A DNA stretch of 38,591 nucleotides from Phycisphaerales bacterium (lineage in GTDB: Bacteria > Planctomycetota > Phycisphaerae > Phycisphaerales > UBA1924), in contig WGEO01000014.1 in assembly GCA_015492715.1 (NCBI GenBank), positions 1 to 38,591 of the forward strand. Direction: 5' to 3'. The translations under genes were made by a program, and so were the position numbers. A model generated the notes under the pieces. The model worked only from the letters and a program-made list of their open reading frames with translations, searched no databases and was not told the origin of the DNA. Positions 1-7,188 of this stretch are shown piece by piece. Position 1 is the stretch's first letter. Each line of letters starts with the position of its first letter.

Positions 1-1125
1 AGCCAGTGGGTGCTGGCGCGGGCGTTGGACACGAACGACACACCGCTGGCCCTGCGGGCGATCTCGGCGATCCAGCGGATCGCCGGGGCGGGCGACATGC
101 AGGAGCCGATTCTGTTCGTGGACCATCGCGGGTCCGCGGATCGGCGTCCGCTGATCGAGGCACTGACATATCCCAATCGTCGTGTGCAGTATGAGTCGGC
201 TCTGGCGCTGGCGCGCACGCAGCCCGAGCGGTTCTTCGACGGTGCCGAGCGCGTGGTGCCCCTGCTGAGCAGCGCGATCCGGGATGCCTCGAAGCGGTTC
301 GGCGTGGTGATCGCCCCGGATGCGGAGCGTCAGAGCGTGCTGCGCAGGCTGCTCGAGGGCGAGGGCTATCAGGTCATCGCGGGGGCTGGCCTCGACGAGA
401 TCCGGGCGCCGCTGTCGGATCTTCCGGGTGTCGATGTGGTGCTGATGGATGTCGAGAGTGATCGCGTCCGGGATCTGCTGGGGCGTGTGCGGAGCGACCC
501 GCGCCTGAGTGCCACGCCCGTGCTGGTGCTGACGCAGGGCGCGAACTTTGCGCAGGTGCGCAGGCGCCTCGATGGCGACGCGACCGTCGCCGTTCGACGG
601 ACGGGCATCAGCGAGGACGAGGTGCGGGCGACGCTCGCGACGCTCGTCGAAGAGGCATCGGGCGGTCCCATCTCCCCCGAGGAGGCCCGCCAGTACGCGA
701 CTCGTGCGATCGACGCGCTGCGGGATCTGGCGATCAGCCGCAACGCCGTGTTCGATGTGGCCGACGCCGCCCTCCCGCTGATCGCGACGCTGACCGAGAG
801 CGAGGGGCAGGTGAAGTTCCGCGTCGCCGAGGTGCTCAGCTGGATCAACCAGCAGCGGGTGCAGGTGGCGATGATGGAGGAGGCGCTGGACGCCGGTGGG
901 ATCGAGCGGATCGAACTGATGGAGCAGGTGGCCAACAGCGCCAAACGCTTCGGGAATCTGCTCGAGGCCCGCCAGATCGATCGCCTGATCGACTTCGCGC
1001 TCTCGGCCGAGGGCATCGAGGCGACAGCGGCGGCAAGCCTCATGGGCGCCCTCGATCTGCCCAATGATCGTGTCGTTCCGCTCATCATCTCGCAGGCGGG
1101 TCAGACGACGACGGCCTCGCGCTGA
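1..1125 (+). CDS. HEAT-like repeat protein with an embedded response-regulator receiver-like domain (5' partial, open at window start)
   Basis: Frame is open through base 1 (SQWVLARALDTND...). The middle segment FGVVIAPDAERQSVLRRLLEGEGYQVI...VDVVLMDVESD...ATPVLVLTQ looks like a receiver fold. It is flanked by helical repeat-like segments. Confidence 0.7.
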   Translation, partial: SQWVLARALDTNDTPLALRAISAIQRIAGAGDMQEPILFVDHRGSADRRPLIEALTYPNRRVQYESALALARTQPERFFDGAERVVPLLSSAIRDASKRFGVVIAPDAERQSVLRRLLEGEGYQVIAGAGLDEIRAPLSDLPGVDVVLMDVESDRVRDLLGRVRSDPRLSATPVLVLTQGANFAQVRRRLDGDATVAVRRTGISEDEVRATLATLVEEASGGPISPEEARQYATRAIDALRDLAISRNAVFDVADAALPLIATLTESEGQVKFRVAEVLSWINQQRVQVAMMEEALDAGGIERIELMEQVANSAKRFGNLLEARQIDRLIDFALSAEGIEATAAASLMGALDLPNDRVVPLIISQAGQTTTASR

Positions 1126-1218
1126 TCTCGACGCATGGCACCGATCCGGCGCGCCCGTGCCCCCCGAGGACGCGGGCGTTTCTCGTGGTGTTCGCCGTGA
1201 GCATGGGGTGTGTTCTCG

Positions 1219-1259
1219 GACGCACAGGGCGTATGCACTGCTGATAACCACGGTGCGTC
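1219..1259 (+). promoter_or_regulatory. Inverted repeat GACGCAC...GTGCGTC in the long leader upstream of the pseudopilin cluster
   Basis: Perfect 7-bp arms at 1219-1225 and 1253-1259 in the ~380-nt gap between the stop at 1125 and the ATG at 1507. Function unknown. Confidence 0.25.
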
Positions 1260-1506
1260 TGCCAGCGGGTCTTTCATAGGCCGCGTGATCGCTACATCCG
1301 GACCGGGGCGCAGAGGGTGGGCGTCGCATCCGGGCGAGACGAATCGCAGAGTTCCCGATGGAAGCACCGTCGTCGGGGTTCCGGGGGCGTACCCGGAGCC
1401 GCGGGCAAGGGCGCACACGCCCGCGCCGGGCCTGGCGCCGCGACGACACAGGAGGGGCGGCGTCGCCCCCGTGAGGTTGGCACGCGTGTCGAAGGAGTAT
1501 GGTCTC

Positions 1507-1914
1507 ATGAAGGTCAAGCGCATCGCGAATCGTGGTTTTACGCTGGTCGAGATTCTCATCGTCGTCGTGATCCTGGGCATCCTGGCTGCGGTCGTGGTGC
1601 CCCAGTTCACCAATGCCGCCGATGATGCCCGTGGGGGCAACATCGCCACGCAGGTGAGCACGATCCAGAATCAGATCGAGCTGTATCGTGCGAAGGAAGG
1701 CTCGTACCCGACCCTCGCCGAGATGCAGGCCGATTCGGCGGATCCCGACTTTGCCGGTCAGGGCTGGGGTGTCCTCGTGGATGGCAACTACCTGAAGAGC
1801 CCGGCTGCGAACCCGTACTTCAGCGGCAACGCCGCGTATGCCATCGCCGCCGACAACAGCGCCGCGTGGCAGTATGACGAGAACACGGGCGAGATCCAGG
1901 CGATCGTTCCGTAA
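1507..1914 (+). CDS. Type II secretion/type IV pilus-like major pseudopilin (GspG-like)
   Basis: MKVKRIANRGFTLVEILIVVVILGILAAVVVPQF: class III prepilin signal (G/FTLVE) plus hydrophobic helix. C-terminal head contains YPTLAEM...NPYFSG...AAWQYDENTGEI. AAGGAG upstream. Confidence 0.93.
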   Translation: MKVKRIANRGFTLVEILIVVVILGILAAVVVPQFTNAADDARGGNIATQVSTIQNQIELYRAKEGSYPTLAEMQADSADPDFAGQGWGVLVDGNYLKSPAANPYFSGNAAYAIAADNSAAWQYDENTGEIQAIVP

Positions 1915-1941
1915 TCGTCCGATTCTGATCCAGGCACAGAC

Positions 1942-1975
1942 ACGGCCGATCCCGGAAACGGGCTCGGCCGTTTTT
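1942..1975 (+). terminator. Rho-independent terminator-like hairpin after the first pseudopilin
   Basis: ACGGCCGA-t-CCCG-GAAA-CGGG-c-TCGGCCGT followed by a T tract, within 61 nt of the stop codon. Confidence 0.85.
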
Positions 1976-2018
1976 CACGGGAGCAGGAATGGGGCAGGAC
2001 CCCGAAGGAGAGCAAGCG

Positions 2019-2462
2019 ATGCGCATGGGCAGTCTGAGCGTGGGCAAGAAGAACGCATTCACGCTCGTGGAGATCCTGATCGTCGTCGTGATCCTCGGGA
2101 TTCTGGCGGCCGTGGTCACCGCACAGTTTGCCGGGGCCAGCGAGTCGGCTCAGGAGGAGACGACCCGCCATGAACTGCAGAAACTTCGGCGGGCGATCGA
2201 GATCTACATGACGCGCAACGGCAACGCCCTCCCCAATGTGGTTGCCGGCGACGGCACCTGGGGCGAGATCGTGCAGCCCGGGGAGTATCTGAGCGGTCCT
2301 CCGCAGAATTCCTGGGTCGGCGGACCGAACGCGGGCGTCATCATCATCCGGGACACGCCCGACGATGCGTACCAGACGACGCATGGGTGGATCTACGACG
2401 ACACGACGGGACAGGTCTGGGCCGGGGGCTTCGATGGCAACGACGAGCCGTATGCCAAGTGA
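2019..2462 (+). CDS. Second pseudopilin (GspG-like paralogue)
   Basis: MRMGSLSVGKKNAFTLVEILIVVVILGILAAVVTAQF. The prepilin helix is nearly identical to the first pseudopilin. AAGGAG at 2005-2010 precedes the ATG at 2019. Confidence 0.9.
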   Translation: MRMGSLSVGKKNAFTLVEILIVVVILGILAAVVTAQFAGASESAQEETTRHELQKLRRAIEIYMTRNGNALPNVVAGDGTWGEIVQPGEYLSGPPQNSWVGGPNAGVIIIRDTPDDAYQTTHGWIYDDTTGQVWAGGFDGNDEPYAK

Positions 2463-2581
2463 TTGGGGGAAGAACCTGCATGGACGCCTCAACCCGCAGC
2501 CGCGAGCGGTCGATCTGCCCAATACCCGGGGCGCGCGCGTGCGGGTCCGGGGGTGATGATCGGACCAAGGGAGTCTTCCCC

Positions 2582-2887
2582 ATGCGCAAGGACGGATATC
2601 GCAACGGCGTGCTGACGGCAATCGCGCTGCTTCTGGGCGTGCTCGTGCTGGGTCAGGGGAGCGGCCCAAGCCAGGCCGGGGCGGGCCAGATCCAGCATGC
2701 CGGGCAGACACTCACCCCGCCCGAAGGTGGGGGGATGATCAGCGCCGCCGAGCAGCGCAAGATGATGCTGCGCGAGTTGCAGGCGATGCGACGCCAGATG
2801 GAGGAGATGCGAGCCCTGATGAGCCGGGGCCTGAGCGTGAAGGTGACGGAGATGCCCGAGATCCGCCTGCCCAAGGATGACGGCTGA
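2582..2887 (+). CDS. Small single-pass/secreted protein with a Met-rich helical segment, in the pseudopilin cluster
   Basis: MRKDGYRNGVLTAIALLLGVLVLGQG signal/TM, then KMMLRELQAMRRQMEEMRALMSRGL. Collinear with neighbours. Confidence 0.6.
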   Translation: MRKDGYRNGVLTAIALLLGVLVLGQGSGPSQAGAGQIQHAGQTLTPPEGGGMISAAEQRKMMLRELQAMRRQMEEMRALMSRGLSVKVTEMPEIRLPKDDG

Positions 2888-2913
2888 TCGGCTCGGGCGG
2901 AGGGAGAGCGCCC

Positions 2914-3453
2914 ATGTGTGGACATCGTGCCCCTGGGTCGCGGGGGTACACCCTGGTCGAGATCCTGGTGGTCGTGACGATCATGGGGTTGTCGGCGGCG
3001 ATGGTGATCCCGTCGATGGCTCAGGCGGGGACCTTCCGGGTTCGCTCTGCCCTGCGCACACTGGTGGCGGACATCACCTTTGCGCAGTCCGATGCGATGG
3101 CCTTCCAGCAGGGGCGGGCGGTGGTGTTTTATCCTGAGGAGAACCGATATGTGGTCGTCCGGGTGACAGGTCCCGTCCTGGACCCCGTCAACGACGCGCT
3201 GTACGACCCGTCGCGCGAGGACGACATCATGGGCATGGACTTCGACGACGAGCGTTTCGGCGGGGCACGGATGACCTCGGCGCTGTTCGACGGCGAATCT
3301 GTGCTTATCTTCGATGAGTTGGGGGCACCCGTGACGGAGCCGCAGGGGACGACACCCAGCAGCGGTGGGATGATCACGATCGAGGGCGACGGCGAGGAAT
3401 ACTGGATCGCGGTGGACGGATTCACGGGACACATCACGACCGGACGGAACTGA
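2914..3453 (+). CDS. GspH/FimT-like pseudopilin
   Basis: GYTLVEILVVVTIMGLSAAMVIPSMAQAGTFRVRSALRTLVADITFAQSDAMAFQQGRAVVFYPEENRYVV is typical GspH/FimT N-terminal architecture. Confidence 0.85.
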   Translation: MCGHRAPGSRGYTLVEILVVVTIMGLSAAMVIPSMAQAGTFRVRSALRTLVADITFAQSDAMAFQQGRAVVFYPEENRYVVVRVTGPVLDPVNDALYDPSREDDIMGMDFDDERFGGARMTSALFDGESVLIFDELGAPVTEPQGTTPSSGGMITIEGDGEEYWIAVDGFTGHITTGRN

Positions 3454-3473
3454 ATCGCGGGGAGCAGCAGGGG

Positions 3474-3692
3474 ATGCGGAACGGATCGAGACGCCTGTCG
3501 CGGGTCGCCCTCGTGCTTGTGGGCGGGGGGATCTCCGTCAGTCTGCTGTTCTGGGCGAAACTCCGCCTTGTGACGCAGATTCCGCGCACGACCTATGCCG
3601 AGCCGGCGTCTCCGGGCGATGCGGCGGATCGCCCTGCGGACGAGTCCGAGGGTATGCGTGAGGACGATCGTCCGGACGATCCCGGGTCCTGA
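3474..3692 (+). CDS. Small membrane-anchored protein with charged C-terminal tail
   Basis: MRNGSRRLSRVALVLVGGGISVSLLFWAKLRL TM segment. Collinear in the cluster. Confidence 0.5.
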   Translation: MRNGSRRLSRVALVLVGGGISVSLLFWAKLRLVTQIPRTTYAEPASPGDAADRPADESEGMREDDRPDDPGS

Positions 3693-3926
3693 GTGGGCAG
3701 TTGGCATGGTCCGAGAATCCACCCGCGCAGGCTGTGCGGGCGGGGTGGTCTGTGCGCGTCGGGTCGTTCAGGGTTTCCATTTGGGTACAGCCCGCAGGGT
3801 TGACGCAAAGTCGCGCTGCGGGAGAGCCGAGAAAACGGGCTGACGAGCCCCGGGTTTCGGTCGTTCACCCGTGCGCGACGACGAGCCCAGGAAGGGGAGC
3901 ATGCACAGGCAGGCGCACAAGCGAGG

Positions 3927-6900
3927 ATGGTCATGCCCAAGCGTTGCGACGAGACGATGAGCGTTCGGACGGTTCGTCTGACGGCGGTTCTGAGCCTTCT
4001 TGCCGGGACTCCGACGGCGCTGGCCCAGGGGCTCGGCGAGATGGATCTGTCGGATCTTGCCGGGCTGGTGGGTCAGGTGGATCAGACGACGGAGGAGGCG
4101 AATGTCGACGAGCAGCCCAGCACGGGCCATGTGAATGTCGATGAGTACGAGCAGATCGAGCTGCACTTCCGGGACGAGGACATCGCGACGGCGCTGCAGT
4201 TGCTGGCGATGCAGAGCGAGCGGAGCATCGTGACGACGCAGAATGTGTCGGGCACGGTGACGGCAAATCTGTATGGGGTGAGTTTCGAGGAGGCACTCGA
4301 CGCCATCCTGCTCTACAACGGCTTCGGGTACATCGAGCAGGGCGGGACGATCTATGTGATGCCCAAGGAGGACATCCTGGCGTGGGAGCAGGCCCAGCGG
4401 AAGATGGAGACGGCGGTCATCCGCCTGAACTATCTGAACGCGGTGGACGCCGCCCAGTTCGCCCAGAGCATTCTGAGCCCGGAGGGCACGATCACGACCA
4501 ACGGGGTGACGCCGGACTTTCAGCTGAACGACAGCGTGCCGGTGGGCAAGGACAACTACTCGCTGGATGCCGTGCTGGTGGTGCACGACTATCCGGAGCA
4601 GATCCAGGAGATCCGGGATCTGGTTGCCCAGCTGGACACCAAGCCGATGAGTGTGCTCGTCGAGGCGACGATCCTGCAGAAGTCCATCAGCGATGCGTAC
4701 GGGTACGGCGTGGACTTCTCGATCCTGTCGAACCTCGAGTTTCTGGAGTTCGTGGGAGCGGGCGGCCCGCTGGGGGTCGTCGACAGCCTGATCAAGGGCG
4801 AGAAGGCCATCACGGGCGACAGCGGGGACAGCGGCGGCACGGCGCCGCTGCCGAGCGATGGTGGCGGCACGGGCATCGTGCAGAGCGTGGGCAACACGAG
4901 CGGTCCCGGCGGGCTGAAGATCGGTGTGGTCAGCAACGATGTCGCGGTGTTCGTGCGTCTGCTCGATGAGATGGGCGACACGACGATCCTGAGCAATCCG
5001 AAGTTGCTGACGCTGAACCGCCAGCCGGCGAGCGTGCAGGTCGGTCGTCGGATCGGGTATCTGAGCACGACGACGACGGACACGACGACGCAGCAGACGG
5101 TGGAGTTCCTCGACACGGGCACGCAGTTGTACTTCCGTCCGTTTGCGACGACCAACGGGGACATCCGTCTGGAGTTGCGTCCCGAGGTGAGCCAGCCGAT
5201 CATCCGGAGCGTGACGGACGCGACGGGGGCGGCGGTGACGGTCCCCGACGAGGACACGAGCCAGCTGTCGACGAATGTGCTCGTGCGCGACGGGCAGACG
5301 GTGGTGCTGGGCGGTCTGTTCACCGAGCGGACCAACAGCAGCCGGCGTCAGGTTCCCGTGCTGGGTGATGTGCCGATCTTCGGGCATGCGTTCCGCGGCG
5401 AGGACAACTCGGTCGATCGGGCGGAGATCATCTTCCTGATCACGCCGTCGATCGTCGAGGACGAGTCGATGGCCGACGCCGGGATCCGGGCGTTGGAGGA
5501 GGTGGACTTTGCGCGGGCCGGTGCTCGCGAGGGTCTGCTGTTCTGGAGCCGCGAGCGTCGCGCGAGCCAGCTCCTGGTCGATGCCCAGCGTCTGGCGGCC
5601 GAGGGCGATACGCGCCGGGCGTTGAACAAGGTGCAGCGGGCGTTGGCGCTCCAGCCGACGATGAGCGATGCGATCCGTCTGCGTGAGCAGTTGATTCATG
5701 ATCCGACGATCTGGCCCAGCCGGAGCGGGCTGGAGGAGGTCGTCAACCGCGAGACCGAGGCGCGGATCGACATGTTCCGTGAGGCGATCGAGCAGCGCCT
5801 GGCCCAGGAGCAGCAGGATGCCGCGAACGGTGATGCGCTTGCGGGTGTCGATGCGGGCGACCAGGGCGAGTCCTTCGGGGCCGACGAGGGCTTCTCGGGC
5901 GGCTCGTTCGATGGCGATGCCTCCTTCGATAGTGCAGGCGCGGGCGAGGCGGACCCGTCGTTCGGCGGGAGTGACTCGTTCAGTGGTGACGATTCGTTCA
6001 GTGGCGATGACTCCTTCAGCGGCGATGATTCGTTCGAGGCGAGCGACACCTTCGGCGAGAGCGTCGAGGGCCAGGACAACGCCAACGCTCAGCATGACGC
6101 CTTCGGTGCGACGGAGGACGAGCGCGACGCTGACAGCGGTGATGCGTTCGCGGACGGCTCGTCCGGCGAGGATAGCGCTGACGGCGAGGCGTTCGCGAGC
6201 GATCCGGTCGAGGACGATTCCTTCGGTGGCGATGGGTTCGAGTCGGGCGATCTCGCCCTTCAGGAAGAGCCCAGCACCGAAAGCGACGCCAGCGGCGATT
6301 CCGATGCGTCGTTTGCCGGTGCCGAGGACATGCCTTCACAGGGCGAAGCCTCGTTCGCCGACGGCGGTGATGCGGCGGCTGGCGATGACGATGCTTTCTC
6401 CAGCGAGATGGACGGCGACAGCGGCGAGATGGCGTTCGTCAGCCAGATCGAGGGCAGTTTCGAGCAGCAGTGGCAGATGCGTTCGGCGTATCTGGCGCTG
6501 GTGAACGAGCAGATCCAGCAGGCGATCGAGCGATTCGCCGATGAGCACGGGCGCTTCCCGACGCTGGAGGAGATGAGTGGCACGCCGGCGGACCCGTCTC
6601 GCGGCTCGTCGTTCGGGGCGTTCCTCGACCAGGGCTACATGAGCGAGGCGCCGGTGAATCCGTTCTTCCCCAGCGGCAGTGCGAGCAGCGTGGGCGAGAT
6701 CGGATCGCAGGCCGCGTTCGAGTACGACCCGCAGACGGGCACGATGCTCGCGAACATCGGGGATTTCACGAGCGTGATGGAGTCCGGCGACATGACGCCG
6801 GTCAGCGCTCAGACGCTCGCGTCGATGATGGAGCGTCATCTGCAGCAGCAGATCGAGGTCTTCCATCAGATCACGGGCTCGTACCCGACGCTCGAGCAGC

Positions 6901-7130
6901 TCCGCAGTGCTCCGATGGACGGTTCCAGCGCGACCAGTTTCGGGGTGCTGTTCGACGAGGGTCTGATCGACAGCGCGCCGGCCAACCCATTCTTCGCCGG
7001 TGAGCAGGCGACGAGTGTCGGTGCTCCGGGCGAGCACGCCGCATGGATCTATGACGAGCAGACGCACACGATCACGGCCGCCCGCGGGGTGTTTGCGAGT
7101 GCGGACGAGGAATCTTCGCCCGAGGACTGA
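3927..7130 (+). CDS. Secretin (GspD/PilQ family) with TPR-like segment, acidic Asp/Ser-rich linker and two C-terminal pseudopilin-head-like domains
   Basis: STN/N0-like segment (IELHFRDEDIATALQLLAMQSERSIVTTQNVSGTVTANLYGVSFEEAL), N1-like segment, and secretin core (VLVRDGQTVVLGGLFTERTNSSRRQVPVLGDVPIFGHAFR...EIIFLITPSIV). Start could be 3927, 3933 or 3957; 3957 gives the cleanest signal peptide (MSVRTVRLTAVLSLLAGTPTALAQG). Confidence 0.92.
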   Translation: MVMPKRCDETMSVRTVRLTAVLSLLAGTPTALAQGLGEMDLSDLAGLVGQVDQTTEEANVDEQPSTGHVNVDEYEQIELHFRDEDIATALQLLAMQSERSIVTTQNVSGTVTANLYGVSFEEALDAILLYNGFGYIEQGGTIYVMPKEDILAWEQAQRKMETAVIRLNYLNAVDAAQFAQSILSPEGTITTNGVTPDFQLNDSVPVGKDNYSLDAVLVVHDYPEQIQEIRDLVAQLDTKPMSVLVEATILQKSISDAYGYGVDFSILSNLEFLEFVGAGGPLGVVDSLIKGEKAITGDSGDSGGTAPLPSDGGGTGIVQSVGNTSGPGGLKIGVVSNDVAVFVRLLDEMGDTTILSNPKLLTLNRQPASVQVGRRIGYLSTTTTDTTTQQTVEFLDTGTQLYFRPFATTNGDIRLELRPEVSQPIIRSVTDATGAAVTVPDEDTSQLSTNVLVRDGQTVVLGGLFTERTNSSRRQVPVLGDVPIFGHAFRGEDNSVDRAEIIFLITPSIVEDESMADAGIRALEEVDFARAGAREGLLFWSRERRASQLLVDAQRLAAEGDTRRALNKVQRALALQPTMSDAIRLREQLIHDPTIWPSRSGLEEVVNRETEARIDMFREAIEQRLAQEQQDAANGDALAGVDAGDQGESFGADEGFSGGSFDGDASFDSAGAGEADPSFGGSDSFSGDDSFSGDDSFSGDDSFEASDTFGESVEGQDNANAQHDAFGATEDERDADSGDAFADGSSGEDSADGEAFASDPVEDDSFGGDGFESGDLALQEEPSTESDASGDSDASFAGAEDMPSQGEASFADGGDAAAGDDDAFSSEMDGDSGEMAFVSQIEGSFEQQWQMRSAYLALVNEQIQQAIERFADEHGRFPTLEEMSGTPADPSRGSSFGAFLDQGYMSEAPVNPFFPSGSASSVGEIGSQAAFEYDPQTGTMLANIGDFTSVMESGDMTPVSAQTLASMMERHLQQQIEVFHQITGSYPTLEQLRSAPMDGSSATSFGVLFDEGLIDSAPANPFFAGEQATSVGAPGEHAAWIYDEQTHTITAARGVFASADEESSPED
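5970..6041 (+). repeat. Tandem 18-bp repeat (4 copies) encoding SDSFSG-DDSFSG-DDSFSG-DDSFEA
   Basis: In-frame hexapeptide repeats read directly from 5970-5987, 5988-6005, 6006-6023 and 6024-6041. Confidence 0.9.
6451..6765 (+). other. Pseudopilin-head-like module 1 at the C-terminus of the secretin
   Basis: NEQIQQAIERFADEHGRFPTLEEMSGTPADPSRGSSFGAFLDQGYMSEAPVNPFFPSG...AAFEYDPQTGTMLANI parallels the 1507-1914 product NQIELYRAKEGSYPTLAEMQ...WGVLVDGNYLKSPAANPYFSG...AAWQYDENTGEIQAIV. Confidence 0.8.
6811..7085 (+). other. Pseudopilin-head-like module 2 at the C-terminus of the secretin
   Basis: ERHLQQQIEVFHQITGSYPTLEQLRSAPMDGSSATSFGVLFDEGLIDSAPANPFFAGEQATSVGAPGEHAAWIYDEQTHTITAAR. Same motif order as module 1; the PTLE motifs are 109 codons apart. 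Confidence 0.8.
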
Positions 7131-7188
7131 ATCGGACCTTGCGGTCAACCGATAACTCCGGCACACCCAGTCGCAAAGGAGACACGAG

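Noticed and set aside
1215-1345. Possible c-di-GMP (GEMM) riboswitch, because of ACGCACAGGGC in the leader of the pseudopilin cluster
   Set aside because: The remaining conserved elements (AAACC after the first strand, the ACGCAAAGCC strand and the second helix) are not present; only the short string matches.
3768-6095. 775-aa minus-strand ORF antisense to the secretin
   Set aside because: Composition (R/H/L/V/A-rich, no domain motifs) is typical of antisense ORFs in high-GC coding sequence; the plus strand encodes a clear secretin.
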